Assembly: GCA_039024315.1 (NCBI GenBank)
Contig: JBCCQN010000035.1
Location: 1 to 50,558, forward strand
Direction of reading: 5' to 3'
DNA: 50,558 nucleotides
Origin: JBCAWW01 sp039024315
GTDB taxonomy: Bacteria; Bacteroidota; Bacteroidia; J057
The first letter of the stretch is position 1, and every line of letters begins with the position of its first letter. A program made the position numbers and the translations under genes. Shown here piece after piece: positions 16,783 through 24,580 of this stretch. The notes beneath the pieces are model-generated. The model was given only the letters and a program-made list of their open reading frames with translations, was not told where the DNA came from and did not search any database.

Positions 16783-18195
16783 ATGTTAAGTGCTATCGTT
16801 GATTTAGGATATTTGGGTGGAGTCATTTTATTCATCCTCGGGCTGCGTCGTTTGAGTAGCCCGCAAACCGCGCGTGCGGGAAACTTGATGGCTGCTGCCG
16901 GAATGGGCCTGGCTGTCTTGGTTACTTTATTTTTACCGCTAGAAAAAGGCGGGGATCATTATTGGTTGATCTTGGTCGCCTTGGCGATCGGCAGTGCAAT
17001 CGGTCTGATCAGTGCTAAGCGAGTCGCAATGACCTCTATGCCGCAGATGGTTTCCATCTTCAATGGTCTCGGAGGAGCTTGTGCAGTGGCGATCTCCATG
17101 GTTGAGCTATATAACTATCAACCCCAGTTTGAAAGCTTGGGTGCAGAAGCCGTACCTATGGGAGCACATTTGACTACGCTTTTGGCCCTCTTTATTGGAG
17201 GCGTTGCCTTTACCGGTAGTATTCTCGCCTACGGCAAGCTCGATGGTTGGATTGACGACCGAAAACTACGTCTCCCCCAACCTACCGTGATTAATATGAT
17301 CCTCTTACTAGGTATCCTTGTAGGCATTGGCTTTAAATTATCTAGCCCCACTGAACCCTTTTTCTGGGTCTTGATCATCATGGGAGTTTCCTTGATCTAT
17401 GGGATGACTTTTGTGATTCCGATTGGGGGAGCCGATATGCCAGTAGTGATTTCTCTGCTTAATGCCTTTACGGGTGTCGCTGCAGCCTTGGCAGGGGTCG
17501 TTTATGACAATCAGGTAATGTTGGTAGGTGGTATTTTGGTGGGCTCATCTGGTACGATCTTGACAGTCTTGATGTGTGAGGCGATGAATCGTTCGTTGTG
17601 GAATGTGATCGTAGGCGGCTTTGGTAGTACCGGAGCAGCCAAGGCACAGGAAGGCGAACAAGTAGCTCGCGTGATTACACCCAATGACGCAGGCATTCTC
17701 TTGCGCTATGCCAATCAAGTGGTGATTGTACCGGGATATGGTATGGCGGTTGCTCAAGCCCAGAAGGTCTGTCATGAACTCGAAATTTTGCTTGAGAGTC
17801 ATGGCGTAGCGGTTAAATATGCTATTCATCCTGTAGCAGGTCGTATGCCGGGGCATATGAATGTGTTGCTGGCTGAGGCAGATGTCTCTTATGACAAACT
17901 ACTCGATTTAGATGATGCCAATAAGGCCTTGGCCGATACGGATGTGGTGATTATCGCAGGGGCAAACGATGTTGTCAACCCAGCGGCAGAAGACGATCCG
18001 GGTAGTCCGATCCATGGTATGCCGATTCTCAAGGTGTTGCTCGCCAAGAATACGATTGTACTCAAGCGTTCGATGAGTCCAGGCTATGCAGGTATCCAAA
18101 ACCCGCTCTTTTTCCACGAAAAAAACCGTATGCTCTTTGGTGATGCCAAAGCTTCTCTCAACAAATTGGTCGATGAAGTAAAAATGCTTGGTTAG
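16783..18195 (+). CDS. pntB: NAD(P) transhydrogenase subunit beta
   Basis: A 470-residue subunit. About 1-280 contain eight or nine transmembrane helices with the conserved VSIFNGLGGACA and GGADMPVVISLLNAFTGVAAA motifs of the proton path. About 285-470 are the NADP(H)-binding domain III, with VIVPGYGMAVAQAQ, YAIHPVAGRMPGHMNVLLAEADV, GANDVVNPAA and KRSMSPGYAGIQNPLFF. Length is typical. It generates NADPH at the expense of the proton gradient. The next frame, an MFS transporter, begins 18 bp after the stop. Confidence 0.96.
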   Translation: MLSAIVDLGYLGGVILFILGLRRLSSPQTARAGNLMAAAGMGLAVLVTLFLPLEKGGDHYWLILVALAIGSAIGLISAKRVAMTSMPQMVSIFNGLGGACAVAISMVELYNYQPQFESLGAEAVPMGAHLTTLLALFIGGVAFTGSILAYGKLDGWIDDRKLRLPQPTVINMILLLGILVGIGFKLSSPTEPFFWVLIIMGVSLIYGMTFVIPIGGADMPVVISLLNAFTGVAAALAGVVYDNQVMLVGGILVGSSGTILTVLMCEAMNRSLWNVIVGGFGSTGAAKAQEGEQVARVITPNDAGILLRYANQVVIVPGYGMAVAQAQKVCHELEILLESHGVAVKYAIHPVAGRMPGHMNVLLAEADVSYDKLLDLDDANKALADTDVVIIAGANDVVNPAAEDDPGSPIHGMPILKVLLAKNTIVLKRSMSPGYAGIQNPLFFHEKNRMLFGDAKASLNKLVDEVKMLG

Positions 18196-18213
18196 CCGTT
18201 GTATATTCGCCCT

Positions 18214-19443
18214 ATGCCAAGCACAAAAAATGCAAATCCGATGCTGACAGTCTTCTTGACTGTCTTTATCGACCTCTTGGGAGTAACGATTATCATTCCC
18301 ATCCTTGCGCCACTTTTAGTTGATTCCGATGTTATTTTAGGACCTGAGTTCAGTGATGCCCAGCGCAAGATTATTTATGGCTTTTTGCTAGGGAGTTTTT
18401 CTATCCTGCAATTTTTTAGTGCCCCCTTTTTGGGTACACTCTCGGACAAATATGGTCGTCGTAAGGTGATGAATTATAGCTTGCTTGTGACCCTACTCGG
18501 CTACATTGTTTTTGTCATTGCGATTAGGCAAAACAGTCTGATCGGTTTGTTTTTTGGTCGAAGCTTGGCAGGCATGGCGTCCGGTAATCTCGCGGTGATC
18601 AACTCTGCAATCGCCGATATCAGTAAGCCAGAAGATAAAGCCAAAAACTTCGGCGTGGTGGGTATGGCCTTTGGGGTAGGCTTCGTGATAGGGCCTGTTT
18701 TAGGAGGCCTATTGTCCAGCAATGAGATCGTAAGTTGGTTCAATTACTCGACTCCATTCATGTTTTCGGCTCTACTTGTAGTGCTCAATATCCTCTTGGT
18801 TTACTTTAGATTTCCCGAGACCCTCAAAGAACTCAATCCTGACGCAGCCATTTCTCCCCTCAATGGTTTTAAAAATATCGGTAAGGCCTTTCGCAATCCA
18901 GAGATGCGCTATATTTTCTTATCCATCTTCTTTTTCTACTTTGGCTTTAGCTTCTTTACCCAGTTTTTTCAGATTTTCTTAATCGAAAAATTTTCTTTTG
19001 GCACTAAAGAGATCGGTTATCTTTTTGGCTATGTCGGGATTGCCATTGCCATCACCCAAGGAATATTGGTGAGGATCCTCTCCAAGCGATTTGCCCCGAG
19101 GCCTATGGCTACCGTTACTTTACTTGGCCTAGTGGGGGCTTTTGTGGTTTTGCTCATTCCTGACACCGTGCCTGGATTATATATGCTGATCCCTGCGGTT
19201 GCCTTATTTCAAGGCTTGACCGTACCCAATTTATCGGCTATTGTCTCCAATTCAGCGCCGCCACATATGCAGGGAGAGACGCTTGGGATTCAACAATCGA
19301 TGCAGTCTCTGGCCAATATGATTCCGCCTATTGTAGGAGGATTTGCGGTGAGTGTTTTCCTTACCTTACCGATTTGGTTGGCTGCGAGCTGTACTTTGAT
19401 TGCTTGGGTGGTCTTTATGTTTTCAAAAAGAGCCTCTTCATGA
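18214..19443 (+). CDS. MFS transporter, TetA/MdtG-like
   Basis: A 409-residue inner-membrane protein with about 12 hydrophobic helices. The ATG at 18214 is chosen; an in-frame TTG at 18199 adds five residues and is less likely. Motif A lies between helices 2 and 3 (FLGTLSDKYGRRKV). Asp14 of the first helix (FIDLLGVTIIIPILAPL) matches the tetracycline/multidrug antiporter group. It is probably a proton-driven exporter; the substrate is unknown. It follows pntB by 18 bp and its TGA overlaps the ATG of the hydrolase gene (ATGA), so translation of the two is coupled. Confidence 0.88.
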   Translation: MPSTKNANPMLTVFLTVFIDLLGVTIIIPILAPLLVDSDVILGPEFSDAQRKIIYGFLLGSFSILQFFSAPFLGTLSDKYGRRKVMNYSLLVTLLGYIVFVIAIRQNSLIGLFFGRSLAGMASGNLAVINSAIADISKPEDKAKNFGVVGMAFGVGFVIGPVLGGLLSSNEIVSWFNYSTPFMFSALLVVLNILLVYFRFPETLKELNPDAAISPLNGFKNIGKAFRNPEMRYIFLSIFFFYFGFSFFTQFFQIFLIEKFSFGTKEIGYLFGYVGIAIAITQGILVRILSKRFAPRPMATVTLLGLVGAFVVLLIPDTVPGLYMLIPAVALFQGLTVPNLSAIVSNSAPPHMQGETLGIQQSMQSLANMIPPIVGGFAVSVFLTLPIWLAASCTLIAWVVFMFSKRASS

Positions 19444-20312
19444 ATGCCTTCTTTTGGGACCGTTGGCGATTGGCGGGACGTATGAAAGCTTTCTCGTCCC
19501 GAGAACTCTCAGCCGAATACCATCGCATCCAGACCTCACTAGGCTTAATTCGCTTACGTGACACAGGCGGAGACAAACCCGCTCTGATGATAATTCCGGA
19601 TGGCCCCAATGTGATTGAGCATTATGATGAACTGATTGAGTTGCTGCGCTCCGATTATCGAATTCTTTGTTTTGATCTGCCGGGCTTTGGCTTTTCCTTT
19701 CCCCGGAAAGGTTGGGACTATTCCTATGCTGCGGCCAATGCGCTGCTACTTGAACTGATGCGAGCCTGCAAAGTAGAGCAAGCTACGCTTTCCTTTCCCT
19801 GTGCCAACGGCTTCTATGCCTTAGCGTTCGCCGAGGCGTACCCCCAAAAAGTCAGCCGCTTGGTACTCGTCCAAACCCCAGCCATGTCTGAAATGGTCAA
19901 ATGGACAGACCGTACCGTGCCCAAAATCCTGCGGATACCTCTGATCGGGCAAATTGCGATGAGCCGAACCGAAGCCACCTTTGCCAAAAAGTGGTATAAA
20001 TATGCCCTGCCACGAGAGCTGGACCGTAAGCCTTGGCAGGATAAAGCTCTAGCTGCAGTGCACAAACAAGGCTGCTTTTGCTTGGCGAGCTTGAGCCAAG
20101 GTCTGCAAAAAATGGCGCATGTCCCCTTGTCTATCCCCGAATCAGTGCCTGCACTTTTGGTACATGGCGAAAAGGATTTTACGCATAAACCAACGGATTT
20201 TCAGAGTGCGAAAGCCTTTCGTGCAGACTTAGAAATGAGACCCTTTGCCAGTTGTGGTCATTTCCCTGATTTGGAAGCGCCCGAAGCTTTTGCTCAACTC
20301 TTAAATGCTTAG
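19440..20312 (+). CDS. alpha/beta hydrolase with Cys at the nucleophile position
   Basis: A 290-residue alpha/beta-hydrolase-fold protein. The start at 19440 is set by the ATGA overlap with the MFS stop and by the absence of any homology-like sequence further upstream. The fold is indicated by IIPDGPN (oxyanion turn), FDLPGFGFS near 78-86, the elbow FPCANGFYALAFA (119-131), the acid Asp246 in VHGEKD and His274 in SCGHFPDLEAPE. Where related enzymes have GxSxGG, this one has PCANG, putting Cys121 at the nucleophile site. It may be a Cys-dependent hydrolase or a non-catalytic relative. The SRPBCC gene follows after 5 bp. Confidence 0.85.
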   Translation: MNAFFWDRWRLAGRMKAFSSRELSAEYHRIQTSLGLIRLRDTGGDKPALMIIPDGPNVIEHYDELIELLRSDYRILCFDLPGFGFSFPRKGWDYSYAAANALLLELMRACKVEQATLSFPCANGFYALAFAEAYPQKVSRLVLVQTPAMSEMVKWTDRTVPKILRIPLIGQIAMSRTEATFAKKWYKYALPRELDRKPWQDKALAAVHKQGCFCLASLSQGLQKMAHVPLSIPESVPALLVHGEKDFTHKPTDFQSAKAFRADLEMRPFASCGHFPDLEAPEAFAQLLNA

Positions 20313-20317
20313 CCCCA

Positions 20318-20716
20318 ATGGAGTTTCGTTTTGAAGTTGACAATAGACCAGAGGAAGTATATCGCTTCTTATCTGATATGCCCTCATTTGTATCGGTACA
20401 CCCTTTGATTTACCGGATCAAGCCATTGGCAAACGGCAGCCATTTGATTCATGAGAAGATCAAGCTAGGGCCCATACCCTACAAATTCACCTATCCTGTG
20501 ATCGTAGATGCCAATGCCACTAAAGGAGAAGTGCATATGTTTGCCACGATCAAGAAGATGATCTTTGTGACGCTTGCGTTCAAAATTCTGCCTTCGGGAG
20601 AAACGACCGTCGTAGAGGAAAAGGCCACTGTAAGATCAATCTTGCCGGTGAAGGGCATGCTGAGACTTATCTTCGCGCGGCAGCACAAAAGGATGTTTGA
20701 CAATATGGGACGCTAG
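20318..20716 (+). CDS. SRPBCC (START-like) domain protein
   Basis: A 132-residue single-domain protein without signal peptide. It opens with a FRFEVDNRPEEVYRFLSDMPSFVSVHPLI pattern typical of SRPBCC ligand-binding folds, alternates strands through the middle and ends in an amphipathic helix (RLIFARQHKRMFDNM). Such proteins bind hydrophobic ligands; no catalytic residue is visible. It is the last gene of the pnt-MFS-hydrolase unit, starting 5 bp after the hydrolase stop, so ligand, hydrolase and exporter may serve one pathway (inference). Confidence 0.8.
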   Translation: MEFRFEVDNRPEEVYRFLSDMPSFVSVHPLIYRIKPLANGSHLIHEKIKLGPIPYKFTYPVIVDANATKGEVHMFATIKKMIFVTLAFKILPSGETTVVEEKATVRSILPVKGMLRLIFARQHKRMFDNMGR

Positions 20717-20784
20717 CATTATACCTTTTGCTTTCTTTAGTTATCTTCTTAATGCAGCTAAGGCATTTAGCTTAGAGAATAAAA

Positions 20785-20857
20785 TTGAGCCTCAGGATCA
20801 AAACTTTGATCCTGTGAGTGAAATCCCATAGGTAAATAGGTGTGAAATTGAGCCCTC
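20785..20857 (+). promoter_or_regulatory. two TTGAGCC boxes upstream of the AraC-type gene
   Basis: TTGAGCCTCA at 20785-20794 and TTGAGCCCTC at 20848-20857, preceded by AAA in both cases, lie 63 bp apart start to start (six helical turns). The same TTGAGCCTCT decamer occurs twice, 21 bp apart, before the next gene (21719-21749). The pattern suggests binding sites of the AraC-type regulator encoded between them. Confidence 0.55.
20793..20814. promoter_or_regulatory. perfect inverted repeat, candidate operator or terminator
   Basis: CAGGATCAAA and TTTGATCCTG form 10-bp perfect arms around a 2-nt centre, 77 bp downstream of the SRPBCC stop and 69 bp before the AraC-type gene. The short centre favours a protein-binding palindrome over a hairpin. 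Confidence 0.45.
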
Positions 20858-20882
20858 TCAACACTAAGCAATCAGGCTTGAT

Positions 20883-21722
20883 ATGATCCTTAAATATGAA
20901 GCATATAAGTTACAGGATTTTCACGTTTTTGAACGAGTAACTTTTGCCCCTCCTTTCAAACCTTCGGCGACCTATGAGCAGGAGGCCTGCTTTATTTATT
21001 CGATTTCAGGAAATGGGATTTCCTACGGAGGGCTAGATCGTACTGAGGTATCTTCAACTGATAGTATATTGATGAAATGTGGCTCTTTTGTCAATCACTG
21101 GCAAAGGGCCGATGCAGGCGAAGCCTGTAAGATCATTGCCATTCACGTCACGCCTGAGATCCTCAATGAAGTATATCATAATAGACTGCCTCATTTTTTG
21201 CAGGGGGGGACGACTCCCTCTGGGAAGATATTCCAAAAGATACCAGCCAAGGTGGTGATAGATGAATTTATCAAAGGATTGATCTTCTACTTTGACAATC
21301 CGGAATTGATCACTGAAGAGCTCATGAGACTCAAAATCCGCGAACTCATTTTACTGCTTTACAATATTGATTACGAAAATATTCGGGACCTGCTACAATC
21401 TCTTTTTTCGCCCGTTGACCTAAGCTTTAAAGCGATCATTGAGGCTCATTTGTATGAAGAGCTTGATATCACTGACTATGCCGCTTTGACTAATTGTAGC
21501 CTTTCCACTTTCAAACGCAAGTTTAAGCAAGTCTTTAAGCAAACGCCTGCCCAGTACATCATCCATCAAAGATTGGAAAAAGCCTCTACTTTGCTCAGGA
21601 GTTCAGACCTTAGAATCACCGAAATATGTTTTGACTGTGGTTTTAAGGATCTCAGTACCTTTTCCCGCTCCTTTTCCAAAAAATATGGGCAGTCCCCCTC
21701 TCAATACCGCAGTTTAGCTTGA
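20883..21722 (+). CDS. AraC-family transcriptional regulator
   Basis: A 279-residue cytoplasmic regulator. About 1-170 resemble the cupin-like N-terminal half of ExsA-type AraC proteins (a short FIYSISGNGISYGG and KCGSFVNHW). About 175-279 hold the two helix-turn-helix motifs: LDITDYAALTNCSLSTFKRKFKQ and the second LRITEICFDCGFKDLSTFSRSFSKKYGQSPSQYR. It stands alone between the pnt unit and an exported SRPBCC gene, and repeated TTGAGCC boxes occur before both its own start and that gene, the second pair overlapping its own stop codon. Self-control and control of the neighbour are therefore likely. Confidence 0.92.
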   Translation: MILKYEAYKLQDFHVFERVTFAPPFKPSATYEQEACFIYSISGNGISYGGLDRTEVSSTDSILMKCGSFVNHWQRADAGEACKIIAIHVTPEILNEVYHNRLPHFLQGGTTPSGKIFQKIPAKVVIDEFIKGLIFYFDNPELITEELMRLKIRELILLLYNIDYENIRDLLQSLFSPVDLSFKAIIEAHLYEELDITDYAALTNCSLSTFKRKFKQVFKQTPAQYIIHQRLEKASTLLRSSDLRITEICFDCGFKDLSTFSRSFSKKYGQSPSQYRSLA

Positions 21723-21763
21723 GCCTCTGAGCCAAATTATTGAGCCTCTCCGCAAAATTTTGC
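21719..21763 (+). promoter_or_regulatory. paired TTGAGCCTCT boxes 21 bp apart and adjoining palindrome
   Basis: Identical decamers at 21719-21728 and 21740-21749 have the 21-bp spacing known for AraC half-sites on one face of the helix; the first overlaps the araC-type stop codon. GCAAAATTTTGC, a 12-bp palindrome, follows at 21752-21763. The exported SRPBCC gene begins at 21808, so the boxes lie about 60-90 bp upstream of it. Confidence 0.6.
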
Positions 21764-21807
21764 AGCCCTCAGAGTAGGAGCTTTACCCTAGTTCAAAAAT
21801 TAAAACA

Positions 21808-22392
21808 ATGAAAACTAGTAAAGCATTCATTCTCCTACTCATAGTAGGCTTATTCTCAAATCTTGAAATCATGGCTCAGAAAACAGTACAAGTAGAGCAG
21901 TCGATTTATATCGATGTGCCCCTAGACTCTTTATGGAAAATCACGGCTTTAGAATTTGAAAAAATCGGAGACTGGAGCGCAGGAGTAAAATCTTCTGAAG
22001 GAGGTAGTATTGGTGGGTTTAATGGCGAAATCTATACCGAGAGGGTCTGTGTCCCTGGCTACAAAGGCTTTAAAAAGACCACGGAAAAGATCATTGACTA
22101 TCAACCTCAGCAATACTTCTTTACTTATCAAATCGCCCAAGGGCTACCCGAAATGGTACGCTACGCGACCAACACTTGGACCCATGAAGCCGAAGGAAAA
22201 GGCACAAGAATAAGCATGAAAGTGAATATGGAGCTGCAAGGCATCATGGGCAGCCTGTTGAAAAACAGCATGAAGAAAAGAATGGCGAAAATACTCTTGG
22301 AGAATCTGGAAGAATTAAAAGTCTATGCTGAAACCGGAGAACTGCATGAGCGCAAGCAGAAGCTCAATCAAGCGGCACTGGCGAAAGCTTAA
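21808..22392 (+). CDS. exported SRPBCC-family protein
   Basis: A 194-residue protein with signal peptide MKTSKAFILLLIVGLFSNLEIMAQ followed by a polyketide-cyclase/START-like domain: VEQSIYIDVPLDSLWKITALEFEKIGDWSAGV, the glycine-rich GGSIGGFNGEIYTERVC, YFFTYQIAQGLPEMVRYATNTWTH and a long C-terminal helix. It probably binds a hydrophobic ligand in the periplasm. It follows the AraC-type gene and carries two TTGAGCCTCT boxes in its upstream region, so it is the likely regulated target. No enzymatic residue is recognised. Confidence 0.82.
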   Translation: MKTSKAFILLLIVGLFSNLEIMAQKTVQVEQSIYIDVPLDSLWKITALEFEKIGDWSAGVKSSEGGSIGGFNGEIYTERVCVPGYKGFKKTTEKIIDYQPQQYFFTYQIAQGLPEMVRYATNTWTHEAEGKGTRISMKVNMELQGIMGSLLKNSMKKRMAKILLENLEELKVYAETGELHERKQKLNQAALAKA

Positions 22393-22426
22393 TCAAACCC
22401 TAGTCAATAAGAGTGAAAGATCAATG

Positions 22427-22450
22427 GTGGCGCTATGCAGATAGTGCCAC
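22427..22450. terminator. hairpin between convergent genes
   Basis: GTGGCGCTAT / ATAGTGCCAC, a 10-bp stem with one G-T pair and a 4-nt loop GCAG, lies between the SRPBCC gene and the convergent DUF1835 gene, whose stop codon it touches. Only a short GCTTTTA follows, so termination is likely but not certain. Confidence 0.45.
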
Positions 22451-23361
22451 TATGCTTTTACCAAACGTCCTTCATCCCAAGTCCATTCGCTACTGGAGGC
22501 GCCGCCTATCCACACGGATGGTGCTTCAAACTTAGCTTCACCGGCAAGGACTTTTTCTCCTTTTTCGCTTAAGCGAACGCTTTCCTCTGTTTCAACGAAC
22601 AAAGGCTCCAAGCGATCGATGCGATGAAAATATTGGCTATCGCCAAAGCCTCTTTGATGATCCCCTCGGAGGATACTGCCAACCCACTTAAATCTACTCG
22701 GCAAACCTTCACCCAATAGCTGTAACATTTCTTGCTCTTCGAGGGCTAAACCGTTTTGCTTATTGGGAAAACGTTGTAGATGGAGTTGCAATGCTGCTTT
22801 TAGTGAGGGAAAGGCTTCTGGGAAGTCCTGATTAAGCATTTTTAGCAATGATTGTGGATTTGCAGCCGCGTAAGCTTGATATACACGATTCGCGAATGCC
22901 AAATCTTCAGCAGATAGGGATAAGCGTTCCGCGAAGAGCGGTCCAAAATGACGTGCTGACAACTGGCCTAAGCCTCTAAAGTTCTCTATCTCCGGATGAT
23001 CTTCGGGGCACACCAAACTGACTTTACCATTAAATTTGCCGAGCGTACTCAGGGCCGCAATCATATTAACCTGACAAAATAGATCATATTCAAACCAGAG
23101 TACAATCTCATCAAAGCCCGAGAGGTCCAGCAATTTTTCAAACTCATTACGCATGCTATTTACCTGATCGTGATCTTCGGGTTTATAGGCTTGATTGATA
23201 AAATCTCGCCGGGTTTCAAACCAATCCTCGGTCAAGACTGGGTAAAGGGCCGGGCCTTCAACGAGCATTTCGCGCCAAATCATGATGTTGCCGGCTATGG
23301 CCGAACGCTCAAACTGAGGACGCGTTGCGTCGCCATTGAGGATGTGGAGAGTTTGAGACAT
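22450..23361 (-). CDS. DUF1835 domain protein
   Basis: A 303-residue cytoplasmic protein. The first ~125 residues match the DUF1835 pattern, beginning LHILNGDATRPQFERSAI and containing IMIWREMLVEGP and EIVLWFEYDLFCQVNMI. The rest is mainly helical with a C-terminal winged-helix-like region. The biochemical role of the family is unknown to me. It appears to be a single gene; about 100 bp of AGTATT-rich repeat separates it from the toxin-antitoxin pair. FAERLS codons near 22920 contain the dispersed GCGTTCCGCGAAG motif. Confidence 0.82.
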   Translation of the reverse strand: MSQTLHILNGDATRPQFERSAIAGNIMIWREMLVEGPALYPVLTEDWFETRRDFINQAYKPEDHDQVNSMRNEFEKLLDLSGFDEIVLWFEYDLFCQVNMIAALSTLGKFNGKVSLVCPEDHPEIENFRGLGQLSARHFGPLFAERLSLSAEDLAFANRVYQAYAAANPQSLLKMLNQDFPEAFPSLKAALQLHLQRFPNKQNGLALEEQEMLQLLGEGLPSRFKWVGSILRGDHQRGFGDSQYFHRIDRLEPLFVETEESVRLSEKGEKVLAGEAKFEAPSVWIGGASSSEWTWDEGRLVKA

Positions 23362-23364
23362 AGG

Positions 23365-23468
23365 AAGGTAATAGTACTGAGTATGTAGTATTAAGTAGGG
23401 AGACGGCTACTTTTGCTGATAAGGATCGCTTGCCTTGGTCTAAATACTAAATACTTAGGTCTCAGTAC
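23365..23468. repeat. AGTATTAAGTA-type intergenic repeat
   Basis: TAGTACTGAGTATGTAGTAT TAAGTAGGGAGAC on the left and CTAAATACTAAATACTTAGG TCTCAGTACTTAA on the right form a loose inverted arrangement. The words match the AGTATTAAGTAGTAAGAC part of the repeats near 963-1000 and 7450-7482. No gene is present. Confidence 0.5.
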
Positions 23469-23774
23469 TTAAAAAGGCAAATCTCGCTCATGCAGGATGA
23501 GGAGGATCAGAACTTTGTCTTTGAAAATCTGGAAAATCACGCAATAGTCATGCTGAATTCGGCCGATGCGATAGTCATGGGAACCAGATTTGATGCCATC
23601 GCATACGGGAAATAGCTCTGGAGAGCGGGGTATTTCGTCAAATACCACATCCAGAAAATCGTCCATTAGGGCTTCAGCTTCGTACGTTAATCCTTCGTCT
23701 AAGTATGCATTGTAAAGGCCATCGATATGCTCGACGGCAAGTTTGGTCAGGACAACCTTTCTTTTTTCTGCCAT
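23469..23774 (-). CDS. RelE/ParE-type toxin of a type II toxin-antitoxin system
   Basis: A 101-residue basic-acidic small protein with the RelE/ParE layout: N-terminal VVLTKLAVEHIDGLYNAYLDE helix pair, then YRIGRIQHDYCVIFQIFKDKVLILLILHERDLP, the conserved beta-hairpin ending in the family's late His-x-Arg. Members cleave mRNA at the ribosome (RelE) or poison gyrase (ParE); which applies here cannot be told. Its start overlaps the upstream gene by 28 bp, the usual antitoxin-then-toxin order. Confidence 0.8.
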   Translation of the reverse strand: MAEKRKVVLTKLAVEHIDGLYNAYLDEGLTYEAEALMDDFLDVVFDEIPRSPELFPVCDGIKSGSHDYRIGRIQHDYCVIFQIFKDKVLILLILHERDLPF

Positions 23775-24037
23775 TTAGGGTGTGCTTTAAAAAACTCAGC
23801 TTCGGTGACTTCACCGCTGGCCTTAGCTTCGCGTATCAGTCGGTTAAAGGCACTAACTGATAGGGGCTTATGGCCATTTGGCGAACGCTTTTGCTGAGCG
23901 TCTTCGGTCTCTTTGGCGCGTTGCAGGGCAGAAAGCAAATGGTAGACATCGTTTGCCAGGTCTGGCTGACCTTCTACATCTACTCTAATTTGAGTGATAT
24001 TGCCTTGGGGGTCTTTGATTACTTCTATTCCGTCCAT
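23747..24037 (-). CDS. putative antitoxin partner of the RelE/ParE-type toxin
   Basis: A 96-residue protein with an N-terminal IEVIKDPQGNITQIRVDVE strand pair, a helix (YHLLSALQRAKE) and a C-terminal segment FNRLIREAKASGEVTEAEFFKAHPKWQKK. I do not recognise a standard ribbon-helix-helix, Phd or HTH antitoxin signature, so the call rests on size, gene order and the 28-bp overlap with the toxin gene. The ATG at 24037 follows a low-GC stretch that should contain the promoter. Confidence 0.6.
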   Translation of the reverse strand: MDGIEVIKDPQGNITQIRVDVEGQPDLANDVYHLLSALQRAKETEDAQQKRSPNGHKPLSVSAFNRLIREAKASGEVTEAEFFKAHPKWQKKERLS

Positions 24038-24189
24038 ACACTTATTCTTCTAAAACCAATATACGAATTTTCCTTGGACTTGTTCCTTATCCCGATTTTC
24101 GGGTAGCTAATTCTAGGTATTGTTTAGAAGGTTTTATGCCTCTATTTTTGCAATCCATCCTTATTTAGACTAAATATAAATAACGATCC

Positions 24190-24564
24190 ATGCGTTATTT
24201 CTCTATTCTCATTTATAAGCAGTGGAAATGCAAGCTTACGGAAGACAGTTTTAGTCTTAGCAACGAAAATATTGAGATCGCAGAAGACCTTACGGAGTTC
24301 GAATTACTCTCCAAAGCGATTTTGCAGTATCGCATGTATCATCGGCGAGGTAATAACTCTTGCATTTGCATTTCAGATAAGTACAAAAACATCAATCTCG
24401 TCATTGAAAAAGGCGATTTAGACGCCTTTTTCGGCTTTTTAGATGAGGTTACGGCTCAAATCGAAAAAATGAGCCTGACTTTGCTTGTGGGAGATCCCAA
24501 TATGTGTCCCCCTCCGACATTTCGCATTGTAGATCATCAACCTTGGGACATTAGTTTAAACTGA
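24190..24564 (+). CDS. small protein of unknown function in the ferredoxin operon
   Basis: A 124-residue soluble protein without signal or membrane segment, mixed alpha/beta, ending in a Pro/Cys stretch (DPNMCPPPTFRIVDHQPWD). It has Cys residues near 14, 58, 60 and 105, of which C58-x-C60 (SCICIS) is notable. No family was recognised. It ends 16 bp before the ferredoxin-reductase start on the same strand, with no terminator between, so it is probably the first gene of a three-gene operon and may relate to electron transfer (inference). Confidence 0.6.
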   Translation: MRYFSILIYKQWKCKLTEDSFSLSNENIEIAEDLTEFELLSKAILQYRMYHRRGNNSCICISDKYKNINLVIEKGDLDAFFGFLDEVTAQIEKMSLTLLVGDPNMCPPPTFRIVDHQPWDISLN

Positions 24565-24580
24565 ATTTTTGCAAAAAGAA

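Noticed and set aside
18199..18213. TTG start for the MFS transporter
   Set aside because: The ATG 15 bp later directly precedes the first helix and is the more common start; the five extra residues add nothing.
23365..23468. Promoter or riboswitch upstream of the DUF1835 gene
   Set aside because: The stretch is explained by AGTATT-type repeats shared with other intergenic sites; no conserved aptamer pattern.
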